Assembly (NCBI RefSeq): GCF_009735685.1
Contig: NZ_WHPN01000321.1
Location: forward strand, 800 to 34,681
Direction of reading: 5' to 3'
DNA: 33,882 nucleotides
Source of the DNA: Streptomyces lycii
Lineage (GTDB): Bacteria; Actinomycetota; Actinomycetes; Streptomycetales; Streptomycetaceae
Both the position numbers and the translations under genes were made by a program. Positions 27,287 to 33,882 of this stretch are shown here, piece after piece. Under the pieces are notes generated by a model. It was not told where the DNA came from and made no database searches. It worked only from the letters and a program-made list of their open reading frames with translations. Numbering within the stretch: position 1 is the first letter of the stretch; each line of letters begins with the position of its first letter.

Positions 27287-28482
27287 GAGTACAGGTTGCC
27301 CTTGCTCAGCTCGTGGAAGTGGTCGTGGGCATGCGCGTGTCCGCCGTGCGGGTGCTCCGCGTGGGAGTCGCCCGGTGTGTGGCCGCCGTGGGTGTGGCCG
27401 CCGTGGGTGTCGTCGTGGTCCTCGGCGTGGACGTCGTACAGGGCGGGCACGTGCGGCTCGGTGACGGGCAGCGAGGAGTCCGCCGACAGGTCCCAGGCGG
27501 AAGCTGACCGACCACGGGCCACCATCTCGGCGCCCAGCGCGGCCACCATCGCGCCGTTGTCCGTGCACAGCTTCGGCCGCGGGACGCGCAGCGTGATGCC
27601 GGCGTCCTCGCAGCGGCGTTCGGCCATGGCCCGCAGCCGGGAGTTCGCCGCGACACCGCCGCCGATCATCAGATGGTCGACGCCGTTGTCCTTGCACGCC
27701 CGTACGGCCTTGCGGGTGAGGACGTCGGCCACCGCCTCCTGGAACGACGCCGAGACGTCCGCCACCGGCACCTCCTCGCCCGCGTTGCGCTTGGCCTCGA
27801 TCCAGCGGGCGACGGCCGTCTTGAGGCCGGAGAAGGAGAAGTCGTACGCCGCGTCGCGCGGGCCGGTGAGGCCGCGCGGGAACGCGATCGCGTCCGGGTC
27901 GCCGTCCCGCGCGATGCGGTCGATGACGGGGCCGCCGGGGAAGCCCAGGTTGAGCACCCGCGCGACCTTGTCGAACGCCTCGCCGGCCGCGTCGTCGATG
28001 GTCGAGCCGAGCGGCCGTACGTCCGAGGTGATGTCCGGGGCGAGAAGCAGCGAGGAGTGGCCGCCGGAGACCAGCAGGGCCATCGTCGGCTCGGGCAGCG
28101 CGCCGTGTTCGAGCTGGTCGACGCAGATGTGCGAGGCGAGGTGGTTGACGCCGTACAGCGGCTTGCCGAGCGCGTAGGCGTACGCCTTCGCCGCCGAGAC
28201 GCCGACGAGCAGCGCGCCCGCGAGGCCCGGCCCGGCGGTGACGGCGACACCGTCGAGGTCGCTCGCCGCGACTCCGGCCTCGTCCAGCGCGCGCCGGATG
28301 GTGGGGACCATCGCCTCCAGATGGGCGCGGCTGGCCACCTCGGGGACGACACCGCCGAAGCGGGCGTGCTCCTCGACGCTGGACGCGACGGCGTCGGCGA
28401 GGAGGGTGTGGCCGCGGACGATGCCGACGCCGGTCTCGTCGCAGGAGGTCTCGATGCCGAGGACAAGGGGCTCGTCAGCCAT
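27283..28482 (-). CDS. tsaD: tRNA N6-adenosine threonylcarbamoyltransferase TsaD
   Basis: A 399-residue Kae1/TsaD enzyme that transfers threonylcarbamoyl from the adenylate to A37 of tRNAs reading ANN codons, working with TsaB and TsaE. Motifs: [11 protein letters not shown] (8-18), metal ligands His114 and His118 in [14 protein letters not shown] (139-146), [11 protein letters not shown] (274-284), and Asp308 in CTDNGAM. The domain is complete by about residue 345. Residues 347-399 form an added tail with 14 histidines mixed with Asp and Gly ([12 protein letters not shown], then [14 protein letters not shown]), which ordinary TsaD lacks. ATG 28482 is chosen over 28623 because the family begins [13 protein letters not shown]. 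It overlaps rimI by eight bases and the small gene by four. Confidence 0.96.
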   Translation of the reverse strand: MADEPLVLGIETSCDETGVGIVRGHTLLADAVASSVEEHARFGGVVPEVASRAHLEAMVPTIRRALDEAGVAASDLDGVAVTAGPGLAGALLVGVSAAKAYAYALGKPLYGVNHLASHICVDQLEHGALPEPTMALLVSGGHSSLLLAPDITSDVRPLGSTIDDAAGEAFDKVARVLNLGFPGGPVIDRIARDGDPDAIAFPRGLTGPRDAAYDFSFSGLKTAVARWIEAKRNAGEEVPVADVSASFQEAVADVLTRKAVRACKDNGVDHLMIGGGVAANSRLRAMAERRCEDAGITLRVPRPKLCTDNGAMVAALGAEMVARGRSASAWDLSADSSLPVTEPHVPALYDVHAEDHDDTHGGHTHGGHTPGDSHAEHPHGGHAHAHDHFHELSKGNLYS

Positions 28483-29398
28483 GGATGGTCGTTCCCTGTT
28501 GATCTGCGGGGTCTGCGGAATCTGCGGAATCTTCCGGGCGTGCGGAATCTGCCCGGCGCTCGGGGTCTTCCGGGCGTGCGGGAGCTGCGGGGGCGGTGCG
28601 GGCCCCGGATGCCGCCGAGGCACCGCCGGCTGCGGGGGCTGCGGGGCTGTGGACGGCCGGGATTGCGGAGTCCGCGGACTCCGCGATCGCGGGTGAGAGG
28701 TCCCCGGCGCTGTCGGCGACTGCGGCCGGTCCGGTGCGGCGCATCACCAGCGCGTCGATGTTGCCCGGCTGGTAGTAGCCGCGGCGGAAGCCGATGGGCT
28801 GGAAGCCGAAGCGCTCGTAGAGGCGCTGGGCGCGGGTGTTGTCGACGCGCACCTCCAGCAGCACCTCCTCGCACTCGAACTCGGTGGCGGCGGACAGCAG
28901 CTCGGTGAGCAGGCGGCTGCCGAGGCCGGTTCCCCAGTGGTCCCGGGTGACGGCGATGGTCTGCACGTCCCCGGTGCCGCCGGCGGCGGCCAGTCCGGCG
29001 TAGCCGACGACCCGGCCGCCGTCCCTGCCGCCGGGGCCGCCCGCACTCCCGGGAGCCGCCCCCGGGGCACCGGCGCCTCCGTCTCCGTCTCCGTCCCCGG
29101 CGTATCCGTCCCGGTCCCCGGCGTTTCCGTCCCGGTCCCCGGCGTATCCGTCCCGGTCCCCGGCGTTTCCGTCCCGGTCTCCGGCGTTTCCGTCCCCGAC
29201 CCCGCCCCGCGGGTCCCGGTGGCCGGTCTCCTGCGCGACGACGAAGTGACGGGAGGCGCGCGGGCCGCGCGCGTGGGCCAGTTCCGACCAGAACATGCCC
29301 GCCGACCAGGCGTCCTCCGGGAACATCTCCTGCTCCAGCTCCAGCACCGGCCCGATGTCCCACCAGCGCATCTCGCGCAGCGCCACGCTTCCGCTCAC
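28475..29398 (-). CDS. rimI: RimI-type GNAT N-acetyltransferase with insert and tail
   Basis: RimI acetylates the N-terminal residue of ribosomal protein S18 (and probably other proteins) with acetyl-CoA. The GNAT fold is complete: [34 protein letters not shown] (7-40), [21 protein letters not shown] for acetyl-CoA (144-164), and [18 protein letters not shown] (182-199). RimI is usually about 150-160 residues, but here it has 307. An insert at 61-127 is made of D-R-D-G-Y/N-A-G repeats and a Gly-rich part, and a 85-residue Ala/Ser/Pro/Asp tail follows 222. GTG 29398 overlaps the tsaB stop (GTGA), showing coupling, and its stop overlaps the tsaD start. Both additions are encoded by repetitive DNA. 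Confidence 0.92.
   Translation of the reverse strand: MSGSVALREMRWWDIGPVLELEQEMFPEDAWSAGMFWSELAHARGPRASRHFVVAQETGHRDPRGGVGDGNAGDRDGNAGDRDGYAGDRDGNAGDRDGYAGDGDGDGGAGAPGAAPGSAGGPGGRDGGRVVGYAGLAAAGGTGDVQTIAVTRDHWGTGLGSRLLTELLSAATEFECEEVLLEVRVDNTRAQRLYERFGFQPIGFRRGYYQPGNIDALVMRRTGPAAVADSAGDLSPAIAESADSAIPAVHSPAAPAAGGASAASGARTAPAAPARPEDPERRADSARPEDSADSADPADQQGTTIHG
29097..29201. repeat. 21-base tandem repeat inside rimI, five copies
   Basis: Five units of CCGGCGTATCCGTCCCGGTC type, alternating GTA and GTT at one codon, keep the reading frame and encode D-R-D-G-Y-A-G or D-R-D-G-N-A-G. Confidence 0.93.
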
Positions 29399-30093
29399 CG
29401 TGGTGTGACCACCTTGTAGTTGGCGGGCACCTGGGCGTCCGGGCGGCGCAGGTAGAGCGGCCGGACGGGCTCGCCGGGCTCGTTCAGGAACCCGTCCGTG
29501 CCGCCGGCCGCCAGCTTCTCGGCGGCGAGGGCGGCGAGGGCGCCCGCGGACTGGTGCTCGGGCATCCCGGCCGGTACGTCGCGGAACACGTCGCCGTAGA
29601 GCAGCGCGCCCGCGCCCACCGCCGGGCCGTCCGCGACCTGCCCGGCGACCTCGGCGGGCCGGTCGACGGCGGGTTCGGTGAGCCGGGTGCGCGGGTCGGC
29701 GTAGCGGGCCCAGTAGACCTCTTTGCGGCGGGCGTCGGTGGCCACGGTGAACGGGCGGCCGCCGGTGTCGAGCCCGGCCCGGCCGGCGGCGTACGCGATG
29801 CCGTCGAGGGTGCACAGGCCGTACACGGGGGCGCCGGTGGCGGCACCGAAGCCCGCGGCGGTGACGAGACCGACGCGCAGGCCGGTGTACGGGCCGGGGC
29901 CGGCGCCGACGACGAAGCCGGTCACGGAACCGAGCTTCACCCCGGCCTCGGCCAGCACCCGGTCGACGGCGGGTAGCAGCAGCTCGCCGTGGCGGCGGGC
30001 GTCGACCCGGCCGTACTCGGCGAGGACCCGCTCGCCGTCGTGGAGGGCGACGGTGACGGCTGGGGTGGCGGTGTCAAGAGCGAGCAGCAACAC
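29395..30093 (-). CDS. tsaB: tRNA threonylcarbamoyladenosine biosynthesis protein TsaB
   Basis: A 232-residue ASKHA-fold partner of TsaD for t6A synthesis. It starts LLLALDTATPAVTVALHDGERVLAEYGRVDARRHGELLLPAVDRVL, contains GFVVGAGPGPYTGLRVGLVTAAGFGAATGAPVYGLCTLDGIA (58-99), and ends RPLYLRRPDAQVP. Unlike TsaD it lacks the metal-binding histidines, as expected. It leads the operon tsaB-rimI-tsaD-small gene. The start is GTG 30093, with a -10 element at leaderless distance. Confidence 0.96.
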   Translation of the reverse strand: MLLLALDTATPAVTVALHDGERVLAEYGRVDARRHGELLLPAVDRVLAEAGVKLGSVTGFVVGAGPGPYTGLRVGLVTAAGFGAATGAPVYGLCTLDGIAYAAGRAGLDTGGRPFTVATDARRKEVYWARYADPRTRLTEPAVDRPAEVAGQVADGPAVGAGALLYGDVFRDVPAGMPEHQSAGALAALAAEKLAAGGTDGFLNEPGEPVRPLYLRRPDAQVPANYKVVTPR

Positions 30094-30099
30094 GGGTAC

Positions 30100-30105
30100 A
30101 GCCTA
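30100..30105 (-). promoter_or_regulatory. -10 element (leaderless) of the tsaB operon
   Basis: TAGGCT on the minus strand, six bases, then GTG 30093. No ribosome site lies upstream. The -35 is not recognisable. Confidence 0.6.
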
Positions 30106-30198
30106 CGGCGCGCGCCGGGGTGCCCGGGCCGCTCCGCCGGCGCCCGGGCCCCGGCGGCACCGGGCGGGAACGGGCGAGGGGCGGGCGAGGTGGACGGC

Positions 30199-30294
30199 GG
30201 CGGGCGCAAGGACAGGGGCGGGCGCAAGGACGGGGGCGGGCGCGAGGACGGGGGCGGGCGCGAGGACAGGGGCGGGCGCAAGGACAGGGGCGGG
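30199..30294. repeat. 18-base tandem repeat, five copies
   Basis: The unit GGCGGGCGCAAGGACAGG (with A/G changes) is repeated five times plus a partial copy. Confidence 0.92.
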
Positions 30295-30464
30295 ACGGCG
30301 GACGAAACGAAGACGGGGACGGGGACGGCCGCAGGGACGGCGGACGAGGGCGGGCGCGGGCGCCCGCCGGGCCGGGAGCACGGTCGGAGGGCGGAGGGCG
30401 GGCCGAGGAGGGACCGGACGCGGCCGGGTTCGGGAACAGACCGGTCGCGGGCCGGGGAGACCGG

Positions 30465-30534
30465 GCGGCTCCGCGCGGTGGGCGGCAGGCGGCTCCGCGC
30501 GGTGGGCGGTGGGCGGCTCCGCGCGGCGGGCGGC
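30465..30534. repeat. About 24-base tandem repeat, three copies
   Basis: GCGGCTCCGCGCGGTGGGCG plus four or five bases, three times in tandem, directly upstream of the promoter region of the next gene. Confidence 0.88.
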
Positions 30535-30599
30535 CGGTCCGGCGGTGCTACCGTCAGGTTTTTACGGTCCGTACGCGGTGCGAAAAGGTGGGCGCAACG

Positions 30600-31175
30600 G
30601 TGGCAGTCAGCAGCTCGGGGAAGGTCGTGGCCGGGCTCACCGCGGCGGCGCTCGCCGCGGTCGGTTTCCTGGCCTACCAGGCTTCCGCGACGGCCCCGGA
30701 CCGGCCCGCCCAGAAGGACCGCCCGAGCGCCTCGGCCTCTCCCGCCCCCGGGAAGCCGGGCAAGCCGGGCGCCGGGGACGACGGCAAGCGGACGCAGGCC
30801 GTGCCGCCCCGTTCCGGCAGTGGGGAACGGGTCGTCTACTCGCTCGGGGACCGCCGGGTCTGGCTGGTCGGCGAGGACGAGCGGCCCACGCGGACGTACG
30901 AGGTCTCGCCGAGCACCGTCTCCCCGCCGCCCGGGGAGTACGCCGTCACCTCTCGTACCGAGAACATCACCGGATCGGACGGGGTGCCGATCGAGCACTC
31001 CGTCGTCTTCACGTCCGTCGACGGTGTCGTGATCGGCTTCAGCGCGGCGGTGGACGGTTCCACGCCGGCCGCCGACCCGGAGCAGCGGACGGGCGGGATC
31101 CGGGCCTCGCGGGAGGACGGCGCGGCACTGTGGGAGTTCGCCGAGGCCGGAACGAAGATCGTCGTGGTCGACTGA
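30600..31175 (+). CDS. Exported L,D-transpeptidase-like protein lacking catalytic residues
   Basis: A 191-residue protein with an N-terminal export or anchor helix (about 8-30, VVAGLTAAALAAVGFLAYQASA) and a Pro/Lys/Ala linker to about 75. Residues 77-191 resemble the YkuD (L,D-transpeptidase) fold: RVVYSLGDRRVWLVGEDERPTRTYEVSP, a P-P-G-E-Y-A-V-T-S-R segment, then IEHSVVFTSVDG and GGIRASREDGAALWEFAEAGTKIVVVD. The catalytic S-H-G-C-I-R motif appears as R-T-G-G-I-R (163-168), so the His and Cys are Thr164 and Gly166. It would therefore be inactive as a transpeptidase. The start is GTG 30600 with AAAAGGTGGG upstream; GTG 30588 is possible. The fold assignment is my inference from pattern. Confidence 0.78.
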   Translation: MAVSSSGKVVAGLTAAALAAVGFLAYQASATAPDRPAQKDRPSASASPAPGKPGKPGAGDDGKRTQAVPPRSGSGERVVYSLGDRRVWLVGEDERPTRTYEVSPSTVSPPPGEYAVTSRTENITGSDGVPIEHSVVFTSVDGVVIGFSAAVDGSTPAADPEQRTGGIRASREDGAALWEFAEAGTKIVVVD

Positions 31176-31304
31176 GCCGCTCGCTCCGGCCGACTGAAAG
31201 GTACGGCCGTGGTCGCCTGAGCGATTCGTCGTGGCCGGCTGAACGGTTCATCGTGGTCGCCTGAGCGATCCCTCGTGGCCGGCTGAACGGTTCATCGTGG
31301 TCGG
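31163..31304. repeat. 44-base tandem repeat at a gene's 3' end
   Basis: The first copy (31163-31207, diverged) contains the last codons and stop of the preceding gene (GTGGTCGACTGA). Two almost identical copies follow (31208-31251, 31252-31295), each with GTGGTCGCCTGA, then a partial one. Confidence 0.88.
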
Positions 31305-31381
31305 CCGAGCAGCTCGTGCCCGCGGCTCGTTCTCCCCCGGCCGCCGGTGCGCGGAACCCGTAACCCGGGGCCCCGGGTCGC

Positions 31382-31636
31382 TCAGGCGGCGTCGGGCCGC
31401 GACCGGGGCTCGGGAGGCGCGGGCCTGGTGGCGGAGGGGGCCGGGGCGGCGAGCACGTCCGCGGCGGTGACCTCGGCGGCCGGGGCTTGGTCCCCGGTAC
31501 GGGGCTTCCGGGCGTCCGGGGGCGTCGACACCGCCGTCGCGGCCGCGCAGGAGGCCAGCAGCTGGCTCATCGACGGCTGCCCCTCGGACGGCAGCTGCTG
31601 TCGCGGCGCGTCGGCGGCGGACTCATGGCTCGGCAT
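31382..31636 (-). CDS. Small hypothetical protein, 84 residues
   Basis: I do not recognise this protein. It starts MPSHESAADAPRQQLPSEG, has a short hydrophobic patch around its only cysteine (MSQLLASCAAATAV) and a Pro/Ala-rich tail. No signal peptide or membrane helix is evident. GGGAGG lies five bases before ATG 31636, an excellent ribosome site, and a palindrome resembling an iron box lies 54 bases upstream, so it is very likely expressed. It is oriented like tsaE and convergent with the L,D-transpeptidase-like gene. Confidence 0.78.
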   Translation of the reverse strand: MPSHESAADAPRQQLPSEGQPSMSQLLASCAAATAVSTPPDARKPRTGDQAPAAEVTAADVLAAPAPSATRPAPPEPRSRPDAA

Positions 31637-31689
31637 GGTGCCTCCCGGTTCTTGGGCGATGGACGGCCGGCTGTCGCGATCGGAGCGGC

Positions 31690-31707
31690 GGTTAGGTACA
31701 CCTAACC
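31690..31707. promoter_or_regulatory. Iron-box-like palindrome
   Basis: GGTTAGGTACACCTAACC is an 18-base inverted repeat (8-base arms, 2-base centre). On the minus strand it resembles the DmdR/DtxR iron box TTAGGTTAGGCTCACCTAA with one base missing and some changes. It overlaps a possible -10 (TTAGGT, 31700-31705) placed 18 bases from TTCACA (31724-31729). Confidence 0.55.
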
Positions 31708-31901
31708 AAGCCCTGTGGTCCCATGTGAACACGCCCGGCGTCGTCGGCGCAACATCTTGCCGACGGCTTGTCGGAAACGCCGCGGAAACGCTCGCCGAAC
31801 AGCGGGTGCCGAGCCGCCCGTAACAAGCCGGGGCCGTCCGTCCGTACGGGCGGCCCGTACGGGCGGCCCCGCGGTGCGCGCGGACTCGCGGTCCCGCCCG
31901 C

Positions 31902-32516
31902 TCAGCCCTCCAGCGGCGACAGGTCCACCCCCGCCCAGCGCTCGCCGACCCCGGTCACCGCGACCTCGCGGATGTCGTCACCGGCGACCGCCTCCTCCAG
32001 TCCCCCGGCACCCTTCGCGGCCCCCGCGGACTCCGCCGGAGCCCCCTCGGCGCGGGAGATCACCACGTGCAGCCGGTCGTCCGACAGCTCCTCGACACGG
32101 CCCTCGCCCCACTCGACGACCACGACCGACTCCGGCAGCGACACGTCGAGATCGAGGTCTTCCATCTCGTCGAGCCCGCCGCCGAGCCGGTACGCGTCCA
32201 CGTGCACCAGCGGCGGCCCGTCCCCCAGCGGCGGGTGGACGCGGGCGATGACGAAGGTCGGGGACGTGACGGCGCCGCGCACCCCGAGCCCTTCCCCCAG
32301 GCCCCGGGTCAGCGTCGTCTTGCCCGCGCCCAGCTGTCCGGTGAGCAGCACCAGGTCACCGGGGCGCAGCAGCCCGGCGAGTCTGCGGCCCAGGTCACGC
32401 ATCCGCTCCGGGGTGCGAACGGTGAGGTGCGCGGCGGTGGCGGGCAGGGTGTCGGCCCCCGCGCCGACGCTGCCGCCGGCGTCCGGGGTGGTGAGCGGGT
32501 CGTACTCGGCGTCCAT
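31902..32516 (-). CDS. tsaE: tRNA threonylcarbamoyladenosine biosynthesis ATPase TsaE
   Basis: A 204-residue P-loop ATPase that drives the TsaB-TsaD cycle of t6A synthesis. Walker A GQLGAGKTT is at 60-68, the conserved TSPTF at 84-88, VHVDAYRL at 104-111, and VVEWGE at 133-138. The first 30 residues and the last 45 (Ala/Glu/Gly-rich) exceed the compact E. coli enzyme. ATG 32516 is chosen over 32702; a TACCAT (32524-32529) seven bases upstream gives the leaderless spacing. It is about 1.8 kb from tsaB, separated by the L,D-transpeptidase-like gene and the 84-residue gene. Confidence 0.94.
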   Translation of the reverse strand: MDAEYDPLTTPDAGGSVGAGADTLPATAAHLTVRTPERMRDLGRRLAGLLRPGDLVLLTGQLGAGKTTLTRGLGEGLGVRGAVTSPTFVIARVHPPLGDGPPLVHVDAYRLGGGLDEMEDLDLDVSLPESVVVVEWGEGRVEELSDDRLHVVISRAEGAPAESAGAAKGAGGLEEAVAGDDIREVAVTGVGERWAGVDLSPLEG

Positions 32517-32523
32517 ACCGGCG

Positions 32524-32529
32524 ATGGTA
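32524..32529 (-). promoter_or_regulatory. -10 element (leaderless) of tsaE
   Basis: TACCAT on the minus strand, seven bases, then ATG 32516, with no ribosome site. Confidence 0.5.
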
Positions 32530-32593
32530 AGGGCGGAGCCGGTACGAGCGGAGCGATCCCGGCCCGCGTCGCCCTCCGCTCGCCCGCAGCCGG

Positions 32594-32690
32594 GAGGCGA
32601 CACCAAGCGATGGGCACAGGCCGGAGGCGACACCAACCGGTGGGCACAGGCCGGAGGGCACAGGCCGGAGGACACAGGCCGGAGGACAGG
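32594..32690. repeat. 30-base and 14-base tandem repeats
   Basis: Two 30-base units beginning GAGGCGACACCAA (32594-32623, 32624-32653) are followed by two 14-base units GAGGGCACAGGCCG and GAGGACACAGGCCG that equal the end of the long unit, then a fragment. The rest of the gap 32517-32847 holds a further twofold 18-base repeat near 32739-32780 and no gene. Confidence 0.88.
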
Positions 32691-32847
32691 CCTGAACGGC
32701 ACGCTCGCGGGCGGACGGCACGGCAGGGGAGGCGGCCGGAGGGCGGGACGGCCGGAGGGCGGGACGGCCGGCGCCGGATACGGCCCGGCACGGGACGCCT
32801 GAGGACGGACGAGACCGGAACGGGACGGCCGCGGCGGAGGGCGGTGG

Positions 32848-33882
32848 TCAGCCCCGCACGGCCCGGCGCGCCGGGCGGGTCGCCGCCGGGGTGGTGCTCG
32901 CGCGGTTCAGCAGGGCGGCCAGGTGTTCGGTGACCGTGTCCGGGTGTTCCAGCATGACCAGATGGCCTGCGTCCGGGACGAGCACCAGCTCGGCGTCGGG
33001 CAGCAGCTCCCCGATCGCCTCGCTGTGCGAGCTGGGCGTGACCAGGTCGCGTTCGCCCGCCAGCACCAGCACCGGCAGGTCCGCGAAGACCTCCAGCACA
33101 TGCGCCTTGTCGTGCTCCTGGAAGGCCGGGTAGAACTCGGCGACCACATCGATCGGTGTCGACTCGATCATCTTCTCGGCGAAGCGGGCGACCGCCGGGT
33201 CCACGTCCCGCGAGCTGAACGAGTACCGCTTGACCACGCCCGCGAACAGGTCCGCCGTCGCCTGCCGGCCCCGTTCGACGAGCTTCGCGTGCGAGCCGAG
33301 CGTCCGCAGCACCCCGGGCAGCAGCCGCCGCACCGCGTTGACGCCCGCGACGGGCAGCCCGAAGTTGACCTGGCCCAGCCCGCCCGCCGAGGTACCGACG
33401 AGGGCGACGCCCGCGACCCGTGCCCGCACGTACTCCGGGTAGTGGCCGGCCAGCGCCATCACCGTCATGCCGCCCATCGAGTGACCCACGAGCACCACCG
33501 GCCCCTCCGGCACCGCAGCGTCGAGGACGGCCTTCAGATCGCGCCCGAGCTGGTCGATGGTGACGGGAAGTCCGTCCGCCTGCGCCGAACCGCGCTGCGA
33601 ACGCCCGTGGCTGCGCTGGTCCCAGTGCACCGTACGGACGACTCCGCGCAGCGCCGCCCGCTGGAAGTGCCAGGAGTCCTGGTTGAGGCAGTAACCGTGG
33701 CTGAACACGACGGTGAGCGGAGCCGGGCGGCGCCGGCCGAACAGCCCGCGGCGGCGCGGAGCGTCGGGATCCGGGTCCGGCTCGTGCACCTCGTAGTGCA
33801 GCACCGTGCCGTCGTCCGCGACGGCCTCGCCCGGGGTGCCGCGCAGCGTGCCGTACGGGCCCGCGGTGTCCAGCGCGAGCCG
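32848..33882 (-). CDS. Alpha/beta hydrolase, 5' end outside the window
   Basis: The reading frame is open to the right edge, so the N-terminus is missing; the visible part is at least 344 residues and begins LALDTAGPYGTLRGTPGEAV. It is an alpha/beta hydrolase: oxyanion VFSHGYCLNQDSW, WDQRSHGRS, nucleophile elbow GHSMGG, acid in LAGERDLVTP, and base in PDAGHLVMLEHPD. Family members in Streptomyces next to tsaE usually begin with a membrane segment, which would be outside the window. The substrate is unknown. A GTG at 33804 is not taken as the start because conserved-looking sequence precedes it. tsaE follows after a 330-base repeat-rich gap. Confidence 0.9.
   Translation of the reverse strand, partial: RLALDTAGPYGTLRGTPGEAVADDGTVLHYEVHEPDPDPDAPRRRGLFGRRRPAPLTVVFSHGYCLNQDSWHFQRAALRGVVRTVHWDQRSHGRSQRGSAQADGLPVTIDQLGRDLKAVLDAAVPEGPVVLVGHSMGGMTVMALAGHYPEYVRARVAGVALVGTSAGGLGQVNFGLPVAGVNAVRRLLPGVLRTLGSHAKLVERGRQATADLFAGVVKRYSFSSRDVDPAVARFAEKMIESTPIDVVAEFYPAFQEHDKAHVLEVFADLPVLVLAGERDLVTPSSHSEAIGELLPDAELVLVPDAGHLVMLEHPDTVTEHLAALLNRASTTPAATRPARRAVRG

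Larger units (their letters stand above)
30106..30599. other. Repeat-rich intergenic region, no gene
   Basis: About 490 bases between divergent tsaB and the L,D-transpeptidase-like gene. It is dominated by the two tandem arrays listed separately and a purine-rich stretch at 30300-30330. Open frames across it are compositional. The segment TTTTTACGGTCC near 30559 is the only AT-rich patch and may belong to the promoter of the gene at 30600. Confidence 0.65.

Noticed and set aside
28483..28623. N-terminal extension of TsaD
   Set aside because: It overlaps the rimI tail, is low complexity, and TsaD proteins begin at the [13 protein letters not shown] segment.
29097..29201. Possible CRISPR-like array
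   Set aside because: The units are contiguous, 21 bases, without unique spacers, and code in frame within rimI.
30120..30599. Open frame extending the L,D-transpeptidase-like gene upstream through the repeats
   Set aside because: The product would be Gly/Arg repeats with no family support, while an export signal and ribosome site mark the start near 30600.

Overview
The window is chromosomal DNA of a high-GC actinomycete, almost certainly Streptomyces. The evidence is very GC-rich sequence, start sites that are often leaderless, CIRCE-controlled groES-groEL1, and above all the developmental trio of an ShbA-like sigma factor, bldM and whiD beside guaB and guaB3. That gene order matches the Streptomyces core chromosome as I remember it (SCO4747 to SCO4771 region of S. 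coelicolor, in reverse).

Layout. (1) 43-5251: guaB3, guaB, an ECF-type sigma factor (ShbA-like) and bldM on the minus strand, with whiD divergent from bldM; a near-certain sigma-BldN promoter for bldM lies at 4732-4759. (2) 5487-10012: a LysR regulator divergent from a MOSC protein, then a membrane-anchored multicopper oxidase and a short-chain dehydrogenase. (3) 10171-12370: groES-groEL1 with two CIRCE operators bracketing a consensus promoter. (4) 12639-17334: a VOC protein, a secreted NodB-type deacetylase divergent from a THUMP-like methyltransferase, and a secreted beta-helix protein with a LacI-type operator inside its promoter. (5) 17410-21012: accessory genes, namely a Uma2 endonuclease-fold protein, a whiJ-like cassette (ATPase, XRE/DUF5753, DUF397), an unknown protein and a TetR regulator. 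(6) 21089-27066: an HSL-type esterase, an ArsR-like regulator divergent from a PEP-mutase-family gene, a DUF4037 protein and a protein with two P-loop kinase domains. (7) 27023-33882: the tRNA t6A genes tsaD, tsaB and tsaE with rimI, a small ferredoxin-fold-like protein, an exported protein that looks like a dead L,D-transpeptidase, an 84-residue protein behind an iron-box-like palindrome, and a 5'-truncated alpha/beta hydrolase running off the right edge.

How they work together. tsaB, rimI, tsaD and the small protein overlap by 4 to 8 bases and form one minus-strand operon. guaB3-guaB serve purine metabolism; the sigma factor (control of the principal sigma gene hrdB), bldM and whiD serve growth and sporulation. 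Most other genes look like independent units; nine of them share the layout nANNNT, then 6 or 7 bases, then the start codon, which suggests leaderless transcription.

The most unusual things are (a) the tandem two-kinase protein next to DUF4037, (b) the L,D-transpeptidase-like protein whose catalytic His and Cys are Thr and Gly, (c) a 14-histidine tail on TsaD, (d) RimI carrying a repeat-encoded acidic insert, and (e) an exceptional density of short GC-rich tandem repeats, both between genes and inside protein linkers. No tRNA, rRNA, CRISPR array, insertion sequence or prophage was seen.
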